NCBI GenBank assembly: GCA_018398815.1
Contig: CM031595.1
Location: forward strand, 46,052,927-46,075,426
Source of the DNA: Conus ventricosus
Lineage: Eukaryota; Mollusca; Gastropoda; Neogastropoda; Conidae
DNA length: 22,500 nucleotides
Reading direction: 5' to 3'
This document shows positions 9,986 through 19,155 of this stretch, in pieces. The translations under genes and the position numbers were made by a program. Below the pieces are notes generated by a model. That model was not told the DNA's origin and searched no databases. It saw only the letters and a program-made list of their open reading frames with translations. Numbering within the stretch: position 1 is the first letter of the stretch; every line of letters starts with the position of its first letter.

Positions 9986-10134
9986 CATGCCTACGCACGC
10001 ACACGCACACGCTCACGCACACCCAATACTGACATACAGATACGTACAAACGCAGCGCGCGCGCGCGCGCACACATCAACACACACACACCCACACACCT
10101 CACACACACAACACACACACTCACACCAGAGCTT
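9986..10134. repeat. (CA)n with (GC)8 core (unit 1)
   Basis: CA-type tract with a GCGCGC core at 10055-10070. Alternating purine-pyrimidine sequence, Z-DNA prone. Counterpart is 18736-18887. Confidence 0.92.
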
Positions 10135-10266
10135 CCCCAGAGTCTCAAAACCGTCACGCGTATTTACAGGCCGTCTGGCCCACACCCTGACCCCCTTCTT
10201 TGAGCACTTCTTACCACCACCATTACCTTCCCTTCTCCGTCAGTGAAAGTTTATCAATCATAAGGC

Positions 10267-10494
10267 CACACACACCACACACACACACACACACACCACA
10301 ACACACACACACATCCTAACAACACACAACACACACAACACACACAAGCAACAACACCACACACACACACACACTGCGCGCGCGCGCAGGCGCCTCGCTC
10401 GCACACACGCACGCACGCTCGCACACACACACACACACACACCACACACCACACCACACACACACACACACAACACACACACCACAACACTTTC
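10267..10494. repeat. (CA)n with CG core (unit 1)
   Basis: About 230 bp of irregular CA repeats with a (GC)n core at 10376-10388 followed by CACACGCACGCACGCTCGC. The minus-strand cysteine/valine frames across it are low-complexity only. Confidence 0.93.
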
Positions 10495-10544
10495 CACAAG
10501 TGTTTTTCTTAAAAAAAAATTCGATTGTGGTATTTTTGTGTTGT

Positions 10545-10915
10545 GTAATCTTGCAGGAAAACACATTTGTGGTAATCTTGCAGACAAACAACAAACATTT
10601 GTGTAATCTTTGCTGGAAAACAATCACATTTTGTGTAATCTTGCTGACAAACAAACACACATTTGTAGGAATCTTGCAGACAAACAAACAAACATTTGTG
10701 TAATCTTGGCAGACAAAAAAACAAACAAACATTTGCAGGAATCTTGCGACAAAACAAACACACATTTCTTGATCTTGCAGACAAACCAAACACACCTTTG
10801 TGTAATCTTGCAGACAACAAACAAAACATTGTGTGGGAATCTTGCTGACAAACAAACAACATTGGTGTTATCTTGCGACAAAACAAAACAAACATTTGTG
10901 GAATCTTGTGACAAA
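10545..10915. repeat. 32-bp minisatellite, 12 copies (unit 1)
   Basis: The CTTGC core (or a one-base variant) recurs at 10550, 10577, 10608, 10640, 10673, 10705, 10743, 10774, 10807, 10841, 10872 and 10905. The unit is GTAATCTTGCAGACAAAC, then AAAC or ACAC, then ATTTGT. The seventh copy has a diagnostic ATTTCTTGAT end and the eighth ACCTTTG. The same variants occupy the same positions in unit 2, so the array was already 12 copies long before the large duplication. No stop codon occurs in any minus-strand frame of the unit, which creates long spurious open frames. Confidence 0.95.
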
Positions 10916-11128
10916 GAAGAAAGAAAAAAGAGAAAGAAATGAAAAGAAGAAAGAATGGATTGACAAAGAACGCAAGCAAACAAAGAGGCCCTGGGGAGAG
11001 AGAGAGCGAGAGCTAAAAAAAGAAGACATGAGCGCCTGGGCGGATGGTTACAAGGAAATAAAGTAAGGATTAACTCACTGTACACACAGCACAGCGGCAC
11101 AATCCCAACGGACGGGACGAAGCGAGCA
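10916..11128. other. A/G-rich then unique segment of unit 1 (matches 19686-19879)
   Basis: It starts with GAAA-type repeats (clean (GAAA)n at 19690-19713 in unit 2), then GAGAGAGAGAGCGAGAG near 10995, then unique sequence ending ACAATCCCAACGGAC. No gene is recognised. Confidence 0.6.
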
Positions 11129-11331
11129 AAGAGGTGGGGGAGAGAAGGGAGAGAGGGGGGGGGGGGGAGGGAGAGGGTGGCTGGAGAGCTAGTGGGGGGA
11201 AAACGGATGCGAGGGACGGGTAGAGGAAGGAGGGGGAGGGGAGGGAGACGATGAAGGACAGGGGGGAAGGGGAGGAGCGTGGGTGGGTGGGGTGAGGGAG
11301 GTGGGGAAGGAGGAGGGGGGGGGGGGGGGGG
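11129..11331. repeat. G-rich polypurine block (unit 1)
   Basis: About 200 bp of almost pure purine on the + strand, with many GGG and GGGG runs, a 13-bp G run near 11155-11167 and a final ~16-bp run at 11315-11331. Strong potential for G-quadruplexes and for R-loops if transcribed from the minus-strand template side. Counterpart is 19880-20054. Confidence 0.9.
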
Positions 11332-11394
11332 CGTTGTGTGAACACACGTTTAACAGCTGCAATCCTGTCGAGTGAATATTTTTTTTGTTTATCT

Positions 11395-11892
11395 TTACTC
11401 CGCCTCTTCTCCCTCATCCACCCCTTCCCCCAAGCCCCCCTCCCCATCCCCACCCATCCTCTCTCTCTCTCTCTTTCTCCTCTCTTCGCCTATAATATAA
11501 CACGGCTTTGTTTATCGCAAGCAGCCATCACTGTCGGAAGCGTTTCCATTGGGGTTTACAGTCAGCTGAAACTCCGCCAGACGTAATCGTCGGCTCATGT
11601 GAAGCGCCCCCCACCCCCTCCCCTCCCCATTCCCCTCCATCCCACCCACGCTGCCCTCCCTTCCTCTCCTCTCTGCCCTCCTCTATTTTCCTTCAGTTGA
11701 ACATATGTTTGTGGGAGATGGGAGAGGGGGAAGGGGGGTGGATTGATGGGGGAGGGGGCGGGTGCTTGGTGTGTAACAAAGAGTGTGACAGCGTGTGTCA
11801 GTCCTATTTCCATTTGATAAAGCCCATACGGTCCGTGAGACTAAACGTTTTCTTTTTGTTTTGCTTCAGCAGTTTTTGCGGCTGTCTGGTTG
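11395..11892. other. C/T-rich and unique mosaic of unit 1 (matches 20115-20597)
   Basis: Pyrimidine blocks at about 11397-11490 and 11606-11695 alternate with unique stretches, notably CGTAATCGTCGGCTCATGTG at 11582-11601, identical at 20303-20322. The pyrimidine blocks are partial complements of the G-rich block at 11129-11331. No gene is recognised; the 284-codon frame from 11508 is low-complexity. Confidence 0.6.
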
Positions 11893-12245
11893 TCTCTCTC
11901 TCTCATGTCTGCCTGTCTCTCTTTGTCACAGACTCTCTCTGTTGTCTGTCTGTGTGTCGGCTGTCTGTTCCACTCTCGTTCAGAATAAATCTCTCCACCC
12001 ACCTGGGGCGCGTCGTCTTTGTTTCGTTTTGTTCCCTCATCGCGACAATTTTGTGCGAGTTTGGTGTATTTTCATGCGTATGTGTGCTTTTAAAGTATAG
12101 TGTCAGTGACTCTGTCGGTCTGTCTGTCTCTCCTCCCTCCTCTACTCTTCCCTCTCTCTGTCTGTCTCCCCCTCCACCCTCTCCCCCCTCTCTATCCCCT
12201 CTCCTTCTCTCTCTTCTCCACTCTCTCTCTCGCTCTCGTTCGTTT
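11893..12245. repeat. CT/CTGT-rich region (unit 1)
   Basis: CTCTCT and CTGTCTGT tracts (11893-11975 and 12108-12240) flank a ~130-bp unique segment around 11976-12107. Counterpart is 20598-20945. Confidence 0.85.
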
Positions 12246-12250
12246 TTTTT

Positions 12251-12470
12251 CAATCATCATCATCATCATTCATCATCATCAGCACCAAATCATCATTTCA
12301 CATCACCATCACCTTCTATCTTATCCTCTTCTTTTACTTCTTCTTCTTCGTCCTCATCGTAGTTCTTCGTCCTTCTTCTTCTGCTTCTTCTTCTTTTTCT
12401 TCTTCTTCATCATCATCTCGTCATCTTCATCATCTTCATCATCTTAATCTTCATCACCATACATCACTAT
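12251..12470. repeat. (CAT)n / (CTT)n trinucleotide block (unit 1)
   Basis: Order: CAT repeats (12255-12312), CTT repeats (about 12325-12410) and CAT repeats again (12405-12462). Serine- and histidine-only open frames here are low-complexity. Counterpart is 20953-21190. Confidence 0.93.
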
Positions 12471-12578
12471 TCTTTACTTCTTCTCCTTGTTATGGTTCTG
12501 ATCCTTTGATAACGATCTATGGTGGGTTTATGAAAAAAAAAAGCTGTAGTGCTTACTGATCTCTGCACATCACTAACA

Positions 12579-12604
12579 GAGAGAGAGAGAGAGAGAGAGA
12601 GAGT
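12579..12604. repeat. (GA)n microsatellite (unit 1)
   Basis: About 13 GA repeats; counterpart (GA)n at 21277-21306. Followed by ACCACCGTTCACACAACAG in both copies. Confidence 0.95.
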
Positions 12605-12609
12605 GAGCT

Positions 12610-13740
12610 AAACCACCGTTCACACAACAGTGGTTAACCCTTTCGATGCGTGATCTCATGATTGTTTTGCCCAGTCCTATTGATTTTACAGTCACTCCCT
12701 TCATTCGCTCGTCACCTCATATCATTTCGACTTCCGATCCACCAAGTGCCTTTGTGTGACATAGCAAATCGCTTTATAGTTTTAACTATGATTGTTTGAA
12801 AATAAAAAAAAAAAGAAGAGAATGAATGCTTTCGCATCTTCTTCATAGGGTAAGAGCTTTCAGTCTTAAACAAACGGTGTTGGAAACTTCCTTGATGTCA
12901 TCTATGGTCGTTTACTAGCAGGCTCCATAGACACCATGTTTAGAGTTGTTCTACCTGTTAACTCCCCTGGTTCCTTCTGTTAATGTAAAGCCACAGGGGG
13001 AGTCGGGTTCGGGAGGGAGAATGTTGGACTATGGTTCATCATTCCAAATAGACAACTGTGTCAGGCCCTAGTGTAGATTTTCTTTCTTTTAATTTTGTCT
13101 AAAGTTTTTATGCATGAAATGGGTGGTGACTATGCCCAACAATAAGGAAAGAAAAATAGGTACATAGTATAGGGGGATAAGAATATAAAGGTAGATGTCA
13201 ACGATACTAAAGGGCTCTAGTAAACGTGGCATTTCTGGTGCCATCCGAAACACTTCTCCACAATTCACATGACTAAGGTGTCGTTCCTCTCCTTTGGGAT
13301 TTGGGGCTGACTGAATAATCCGTAACTTCCTGAGCACCCACGCTTCCCTAGCGTCACCTAGGGACGCCATCTGTCTGATCCTTACGCCTCATGAATATTT
13401 ATAAGGGTCTTACAGGTTTAACTGCAACTATTACCTACAAACTTCATATCTCCTACATGTTCCCTCTGACCTAAGCATACAAACATTTCAAACATTGCGT
13501 GATTCCTAAGGCTCACAAGTTTGTTGAAAATAGAAATATAATAATCAGAACTCTTTCCTTAAAAGTGCAGGATGACCAACAACCTGAAATAGTAAGCCCT
13601 CCCACAACTACTGGTCTCCCTCTTACTTATTTGGGGCTGGCTCCCCCATATTAACTTTCCCCGGTCTCTTCCCCATCTAGAAGAGAGTATTCCTCTTTGG
13701 TATCTGGATTTTCGGCCCGTCGCCGGTCAGTGCTTCAAAG
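12610..13740. other. Unique segment of unit 1 (matches 21310-22395)
   Basis: The longest stretch of complex sequence shared by both copies. No gene is recognised with confidence. It contains an 18-bp inverted-repeat motif (13346-13363) and a minus-strand TATA-like site (13396-13403), both conserved in unit 2. A minus-strand open frame of 93 codons begins at 13370 (MASLGDAREAWVLRKLRI) but is frameshifted in unit 2 and matches no family I know. Confidence 0.5.
13346..13403 (-). promoter_or_regulatory. Possible minus-strand TATA core promoter (unit 1)
   Basis: The minus strand carries TATAAATA (plus TATTTATA, 13396-13403), a consensus TATA element. About 28 bases downstream is ATCAGACAG, loosely initiator-like, and then an ATG at 13370-13368. 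Beyond it lies CCCTAGGTGACGCTAGGG, with 6-bp inverted arms around GTGACG. The arrangement is conserved at 22021-22078, although the initiator-like site reads TCTGACAG there. TATA-like octamers occur by chance in AT-rich DNA, so this is a candidate only. Confidence 0.25.
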
Positions 13741-13743
13741 GAT

Positions 13744-14010
13744 TCAATCCTTAGATCTGCCACACAAAATGGGCGAACTCTTCAGGGGGTCATCTAGACT
13801 ATCTCCCTCGGTTAATCTAAACATCAACCATTGGCACTCTCGGTGGAAGCACACAAGAATATCTGGTACACCATAGGGGTGTACATACCTAATGGGGATT
13901 TTGAGTTCCTGGAAAGAGATGGATATTTCCCCTCTGTCTGAAGTTGTATAGTAGAAGGCACGAAATGACTTAGATGAGATGACAGCCCTGATGTGACCCC
14001 TTGGCGGCAC
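13744..14010 (-). other. Minus-strand protein-like segment, unidentified (unit 1)
   Basis: An 88-codon minus-strand open frame has balanced composition, unlike the low-complexity frames elsewhere. Readable stretches include FYYTTSDRGEISISFQEL, IPIRYVHPYGVPDILVCF and WLMFRLTEGDSL. On the minus strand it is preceded by a long pyrimidine tract (complement of the A-rich 14050-14170), as an intron 3' end would be. It may be an exon or a piece of an old mobile element. Its 3' part is frameshifted relative to unit 2 (22294-22500), where the frame continues TPDEFAQLCGDLRRNPF. I do not recognise the family. Confidence 0.3.
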
Positions 14011-14029
14011 ACTTGGGATACAAAACCAT

Positions 14030-14175
14030 GAATTGGAATTGAAATGTAAAAATTAGAAAAAGAAAAAACAAAAAGAAAAAAAAAAAGAAAAAAAAAGAAG
14101 AAATTGTTTGAACTGTGCCACTAATTGTTTTGTCGGCGAGACAAAAAACAAAAACTAAAACAAAAAAAAAAACGT
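14030..14175. repeat. A-rich tract
   Basis: About 140 bp dominated by A with G and C interruptions (AAAAAGAAAAAACAAAAAG near 14054-14072 and a second run at 14143-14171). It could be a retroposed tail on the + strand or a polypyrimidine tract on the minus strand. It lies outside the part of unit 2 visible here. Confidence 0.75.
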
Positions 14176-14435
14176 CAAACGCCCGGCCGTGAAAGTAGAG
14201 TTTGTTGCCTGCCACAATGGCCCCGAGAGGCATAAGGAGGGTGGGTTCACCCAACCCGAAGGCGGCATATGTGTGTTCCAAATCCCCTTTCCCAATGGAA
14301 CTGGCGCTGTGTCCTTTTACAGGCCTGTGCCCCCCCCCCCCCCTCCCAAAGTGGTTCACCAGCTGTGGGAAAACTCTGGCGGCACACAGGCCACCAATAG
14401 GTCTTCTAATGGGGATATTTGTCACCGGTGTAGAT
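14176..14435. other. Complex sequence open in several frames, unidentified
   Basis: Open frames exist on both strands: + strand from 14189 and 14202, and minus strand from 14425, the latter reading DLEHTYAAFGLGEPTLLMPL. A C run at 14331-14345 breaks reliability. Because all frames are open over a short GC-rich stretch, openness alone is weak evidence, and I assign no product. Confidence 0.35.
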
Positions 14436-14500
14436 CTGTCTGTCTGTCTGTCTGTCTGGTCTGTGTCTGTTGCCTGGCTGTCTGTCTGTCTGTCTGTCTC

Positions 14501-14531
<31 letters not shown>

Positions 14532-14539
14532 CTCTCTCT

Positions 14540-14571
<32 letters not shown>

Positions 14572-15060
14572 TCTTCAGACAAACTACTGGGGAAAGATCA
14601 ACTCTCCTTTCTAGAACAACCCTGGGTGGCCTTTCGAGATCATTGGTAAGCTGTGGAGGATGATCGAAAGGGATGGTTAAGGGTCCAGTTTATGACTGAA
14701 ACACACACACACACACACACACACACACCACACACACACCACACACACCACTCAACAGACCACACCACACTCACAGCACGCACGCACACACGTACGCAAA
14801 CACATACACGACGAACGCACGCATGCGCATCACATGCACACGCACGCACGCTTCTGTTCACTCACATGCACGCAGTGCGCTCGCACCCACGCACCAACAC
14901 ATAAGATGATGGCCCCCTCCCCCGTCCCTACACATACTCAACATCAGCGTACTCTCTTGATCTTTTTGAGACATTTAATTTATGTTTCTCTTGTCTTGTC
15001 TGTCTGTCTTCCTGTTTGTCGTTCGTCTTGTCTGTCTGTCTGTCTGGTCGGTCTCTCATT
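14436..15060. repeat. (CTGT)n, (CT)n, (CA)n and CACGCA tracts between the duplicates
   Basis: (CTGT)n at 14438-14512, (CT)n at about 14512-14565, a ~130-bp unique spacer, (CA)n at 14700-14760, CACGCACG-type repeats to about 14900, and further (CTGT)n at 14998-15050. No gene. If the duplication is tandem, a copy of this stretch should lie beyond the window end. Confidence 0.85.
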
Positions 15061-15172
15061 GCCTTTTCTTCGTGGTTTGTTCTTCTGATGGCCTCATCCC
15101 CACTCTCTATCTCTTTTCATCCTCCTGGGGCCCAAAAAAGGAAAAAAAACCCGGACCTCTCAACACCCCCCA

Positions 15173-15256
15173 GAGACCGCAGACAGAGCCAGATGGAGAT
15201 CTCTTGCCATACCTCAAGCGCCAGCAGGCACGGAGAGGACTGATGATGATGATGAT
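15173..15256 (+). mobile_element. LINE 3'-end fragment at the start of unit 2
   Basis: Only the last ~85 bp of the RTE element are present, ending in (GAT)5 at 15242-15256 and followed by the same downstream sequence as unit 1 (AATGCAC and then GGCTAACAAGGT). Because the sequence 3' of the tail is shared too, this is part of the duplication and not an independent 5'-truncated insertion. Upstream of about 15140 no LINE sequence is recognisable. Confidence 0.8.
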
Positions 15257-15502
15257 GAATGCACCTCGGCTAACAAGGTATTGTATGCTAGAGAGCTGGT
15301 GGGAGCCCTTAACAAAGAGAGGCGAGATCAACGCGAATCTGCAGTGTATAAAAAAAAAAAGTTCTGGCGTGGATTGTCTGGAAATTTGCAAAGGTCTTGG
15401 GGCAAGAAAATACGCATTCCTACAGGTGAAATGCTAGGAATGTTCCTCAGATTTATTTTAGAATGATTGATGAAAAATAAAGCCAGAAAAGAGTGTTTAG
15501 AT

Positions 15503-15571
15503 TCATAGAACTTCAAACGATAGTTTAAGAAGAGTTTCATAGAACTTCAAACAATAGTTTAAGAAGACGTT
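15503..15571. repeat. Two-copy ~33-bp direct repeat (unit 2)
   Basis: Both copies read TCATAGAACTTCAAAC, then GATAG or AATAG, then TTTAAGAAGA. This is the same pair as at 6671-6741, so the small duplication predates the large one. Confidence 0.8.
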
Positions 15572-15780
15572 ACACGGGAGGGGAGGGGCAGGATTGTTGT
15601 GATACGGAACGACTACAGAGTGGGTTAGGTTTTTGATGATGTATAGGATACGGAGTTTTGAGACCGAAAGGTTTTGCAGAGAATTGCGCAGTTGCACCCC
15701 ATAGGGATTCTGACAGTATAGACCTCTTGAGACGTTGGGTTTCTAGTGTTTCTAAAGACAAGCGCACCTCTGAGTTATTG

Positions 15781-15820
15781 CTTTCTCTCTCTCTCTCTCT
15801 GTCTGTCTGTTTGTCTGTCC

Positions 15821-15872
<52 letters not shown>

Positions 15873-15899
15873 TCTCTTCTCTCTCTCTCTCTCTCTCGT
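15781..15899. repeat. (CT)n microsatellite (unit 2)
   Basis: Counterpart of 6962-7076, with a cleaner (CTGT)n interruption (GTCTGTCTGTTTGTCTGTC at about 15801-15819) and fewer irregular breaks. Confidence 0.95.
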
Positions 15900-16011
15900 T
15901 TTAGACAAGGAGGAGATGTCATTTAGATTAGACTAATCATAATTTACATGCCTGAAGCCTTACTTTTACGCCTCAGTGAACAAGGTATCACATGATGACT
16001 GGTCGTTGATT

Positions 16012-16014
16012 CAC

Positions 16015-16080
<66 letters not shown>

Positions 16081-16122
16081 CGCGCGCACGCACTCAGACG
16101 CGCGCACGCACACACAGACACA

Positions 16123-16161
<39 letters not shown>

Positions 16162-16259
16162 CAACACACACACTCAAAACGCGCGCACGCACTCAGACGC
16201 GCGCACGCACACACACACAGACACACACACACACACACACACAGACAGACACACACACA

Positions 16260-16313
<54 letters not shown>
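16012..16313. repeat. (CA)n tract with two CG-rich cassettes (unit 2)
   Basis: Counterpart of 7191-7496, with almost perfect CA phase. The two cassettes with CACGCACTCAGACGCGCGC lie at about 16077-16106 and 16178-16207, about 101 bp apart. They show a higher-order structure hidden in unit 1 by indels. Alternating purine-pyrimidine throughout makes it Z-DNA prone. Confidence 0.95.
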
Positions 16314-16315
<2 letters not shown>

Positions 16316-16317
<2 letters not shown>

Positions 16318-17400
16318 CGTCAAGTTGTGGCACAGGTGTGGGTGGGATGGGTTCTGTGACAGGCGACGATGGTGAAATGAAGCGTGCACGTTTAAGACCA
16401 CTTCGTACATGAGAACACTGTATTTTTGTTTCCCGTTCATGCGAGGTAGGCATCATGCTCTCACGTCTTTGTTTTCAGATTTAGTGTGGAAGTAGTTTGA
16501 ATATTGTAGTTTCCATCCATTTTACTGAGGTACCTTTCCTATGTTTAGTAAGATAAGTATCTGAAAAGGTGGTTTTTCTTCATGGAAAAAGCAGTATCAG
16601 TATCTACTGGATCACACCCAACGCCAGCATACTATTAGGATGAAATGTTGCACACACAGCTTTAAAAATGATTCGGGAACAGGATGGAAAAAGGGTTAAA
16701 AAAAAAAAGACCCGCAAAATTTGGGGAAAAAAAATTATCTTTTTCCCATAAACCTTTAAGATTGGAAACAACAAGAACAAACGACGGCGACGAAAATTTT
16801 CAAGTGTTCATTTCTATTTTAAAAAAATTGAGGGAAAAACGTCCGGGAAAAAATATGACTTTGTTCAAAAAAATTTGTCCGCCTTTTATTATTTTTTTTT
16901 TTTTTTTAAGTTGATCAAAATAAAGGGCTTTTTGTTTACTTTAAAGAAAAAAATATCAACAAGCAGTCAATGGGCCCCCTGTCCCTAAAAACCTGACATC
17001 GTGTTGGCTGATGGAATTTACGGGCCCCGTTTTCCCTAGAAATATGTTTTTTAAATTTTTCATTTATTTTTTAGGCCTGATCCACTGTAGCAGCAAAAGG
17101 GCAAACACAAAAACCCCTTTGAATTTTGAAAGACATACATGGAAATTCGTGGGAAATGGACCGCGTAAAAATTTAAAAAAGTGACTCTGGGGGCAAAAAT
17201 TTTTATGTTTTCCTAGGGTTTACAAATTTTTTTTGAAAATATGTTAAAGACAAAACCCTTTCATTAATTTCTTTTTTTTTCCCAAACGAGCAAAAAAACC
17301 TCAGGGGTGGGGTTTCAAGAAAAAAAAGGGTAACCGAAGTGCTGAGGGTTTTTTTTGTTTATTAAAAAAGACGGCAAGTAATTAATAAACCCCCAAAGGG
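16316..17400. other. Unique segment of unit 2 (matches 7502-8579)
   Basis: Clean up to about 16685, then marked by expansion of A, T, G and C runs at the expense of other bases. Short open frames such as 16684-16914 result from the A-runs and are not genes. Confidence 0.6.
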
Positions 17401-17426
17401 CCCCCCCCCCCCCCCCCCCCCCCCCA
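17401..17426. repeat. Poly-C tract (unit 2)
   Basis: About 25 C followed by ACAGGCAA, as in unit 1. It is some 60 bp shorter than its partner. Confidence 0.95.
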
Positions 17427-17810
17427 CAGGCAACAGAATTTAAACAAAAAAAGTAAAGGGGGGGGCTCTTACAGAGAGAGAGAAAAGGGGGAGAGAGAGA
17501 AGAGAGGGAAAGAAGAAAAGAGAGAGAGTTTTTAAAACATGATCCACTGATAACTTTTTTTAAACATAAATGAGAAAAGACAAACACTTGGGCCCGTTTT
17601 GTTTTGTTCATTTTGCCTCAAAAACATTGGGGAAAGGATCAAGACTCCTAGCCCCCGGGATCGAAGCCATGCCAATTTAAAAGATGCACGCGTAAATCGT
17701 TTTTTTTTTTCACGGGAGGCGTTTCAGTCGGAATGCCAGCCTGGCCGGATCAACTAAAAAGCAGGGGTTGGGGGGACGCGTGGGGTGTGTGGTTCCCCGT
17801 CAAAAAAAAA

Positions 17811-18183
17811 AGGAGGGGAGAGAGAGAGAGAAGAGAGAGGGGAGAGGAGAGAGAGAGAAAAGACGAAGGGGACAGAGAGAAAACAAGAGAGAGACCGACC
17901 GACCACAGACAGACAGAACTCTCTTTCCCTCTCTCTCTCTCTCCCCTCTCCCCCTCTCTCTCTCTCTCTCTCTCTCTTTTCACACACACACACACCCACA
18001 CACACAGGCCCAAAGAAAAAAATCAACAGAAAGTGAGAGGGAAACTCTTACGGGGGCGGGGGAAGAGAGAGAGAGAGAGAGAGAGGGGAGGAGAGAGGGG
18101 AGAGAGAGAGAGAAAAGAGAGAGAGAGAGACAGACAGAAAAGACAGACAGAAAAGAAAAGACAGACCGACAGGCAGAGAAAAA

Positions 18184-18217
<34 letters not shown>
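17811..18217. repeat. GA / CT / CA / GA compound block and poly-G (unit 2)
   Basis: Same order as 9086-9425: GA (17818-17895), GACC/GACA, CT (17922-17979), CA (17980-18007), GA (18066-18135), GACA-type repeats, and then a 34-bp G run at 18184-18217. The equivalent G run in unit 1 is about 16 bp (9468-9483). The 249-codon and 183-codon open frames across it encode only charged low-complexity and are not genes. Confidence 0.92.
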
Positions 18218-18218
<1 letters not shown>

Positions 18219-18735
18219 AGGTTTTCCCCTTTGGGAACAATCTTTTTTCCACTTTCTCTGATTTTCTGCAAAGGGGGCGCGCCCCTTCTGAGAGATCCCC
18301 CGGGGTGGAAAAACCCTAAAGAAAATCGGGTGGTGGTTTGGGAAGGGGGGGGAAAGGCCTCCGGAAAACCCAAACCCCCTCTCCCTTCCCCCCCCCCCCT
18401 CACCCCCCCTTCAAAGAAAAGACTCTGCATACAGATCATGACGTTTGCATCGTATTCCCTTTTGTTTTCTTTTTTTGTTTAATCTCATATTCCGCTGTTT
18501 CCCCAATACCATTGCCCCCTTTTCTTTTTTCCCTAAAACAAACGAAAACCCCCCCAAAACCGGTTTTAACCCCGCTGTCCCCAAACCCGTAAAGAGAAAA
18601 TAAAAGGGTCAATCTTCCCCCCTTTTCCCCCTTTCACCCCCCGCTCAAAGGCCCTCAATTGATTTTTGTCAGATGAACCTTCGTTTGGACAGACGGGCCG
18701 ACTGCTCTTGATCACACGCCCCCTTTTAAAGCCCC

Positions 18736-18887
18736 ATGCCCCCGCACGCACACCACACGCACACGCCCCAAACCCCATACAGCATACAAAACCCTACAAC
18801 GCGCGCGCGCGCGCGCCCCACAAAAAACACACACACACCCACACACACACACACAAAACACCCCACACACAAACAACCCCAGAGCTT
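18736..18887. repeat. (CA)n with (GC)8 core (unit 2)
   Basis: Counterpart of 9986-10134, with GCGCGC at 18801-18816 and extra C and A runs. Confidence 0.9.
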
Positions 18888-19035
18888 TTCCCCCCATGTC
18901 AAAAAAACCGTCCCCCCGTATTTACAGGGCCCCCTGGGGCCCCCCACCCTTACCCCCTCTTTGGGGCACTCTTACACCACCCCATTACCTTTCCCTTTTC
19001 CCCTTTTAAAAGGGCAGTTCAACAATCTAAGGGCC

Positions 19036-19050
19036 CACACACACACACAC

Positions 19051-19083
<33 letters not shown>

Positions 19084-19124
19084 CCCTAACACACACCCAC
19101 CACACACACACCCCCCACACAACA

Positions 19125-19155
<31 letters not shown>

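Larger units (their letters stand above)
6337..13840. repeat. Direct duplication, unit 1
   Basis: This segment is matched co-linearly by 15173-22500. Anchor pairs are 6341 with 15178 (LINE tail), 7502 with 16316 (GACGTCAAGTTGTGG), 8580 with 17401 (poly-C), 10550 with 19321 (first minisatellite unit), 13396 with 22071 (TATTTATA) and 13790 with 22454. Order and orientation of every sub-repeat are kept. The offset falls from about 8.84 to 8.66 kb, mostly from differing tract lengths. The 13840 end is only where the second copy leaves the window; the true unit may extend to about 15165. Confidence 0.95.

Noticed and set aside
10545..10915. CRISPR-like regular repeat array
   Set aside because: Repeats are contiguous with no unique spacers, and the context is eukaryotic; it is a minisatellite.
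11508..12362. 284-codon + strand open frame
   Set aside because: Composed of serine, leucine, proline and histidine from CT and CAT repeats, and not preserved in unit 2.
12990..13020. tRNA B-box-like GGGTTCGGGAGG, possible SINE or tRNA
   Set aside because: No matching A box, no cloverleaf and no CCA-proximal stem could be drawn around it.
12938..13608. Possible solo LTR on the minus strand (TGTGGGAGGG start, TATA, ATTAAA, AAACA end)
   Set aside because: The TG and CA ends were picked by eye, no target-site duplication flanks them, and no convincing primer-binding site follows. A genome-wide repeat search would decide.
14189..14663. 141-153 codon + strand open frames
   Set aside because: Their second halves are (CTGT)n and (CT)n translation; the first halves compete with an open minus-strand frame across the same stretch.
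17733..18482. 249-codon + strand open frame
   Set aside because: It spans GA, CT and poly-G tracts in the region of homopolymer drift; composition is pure low-complexity.
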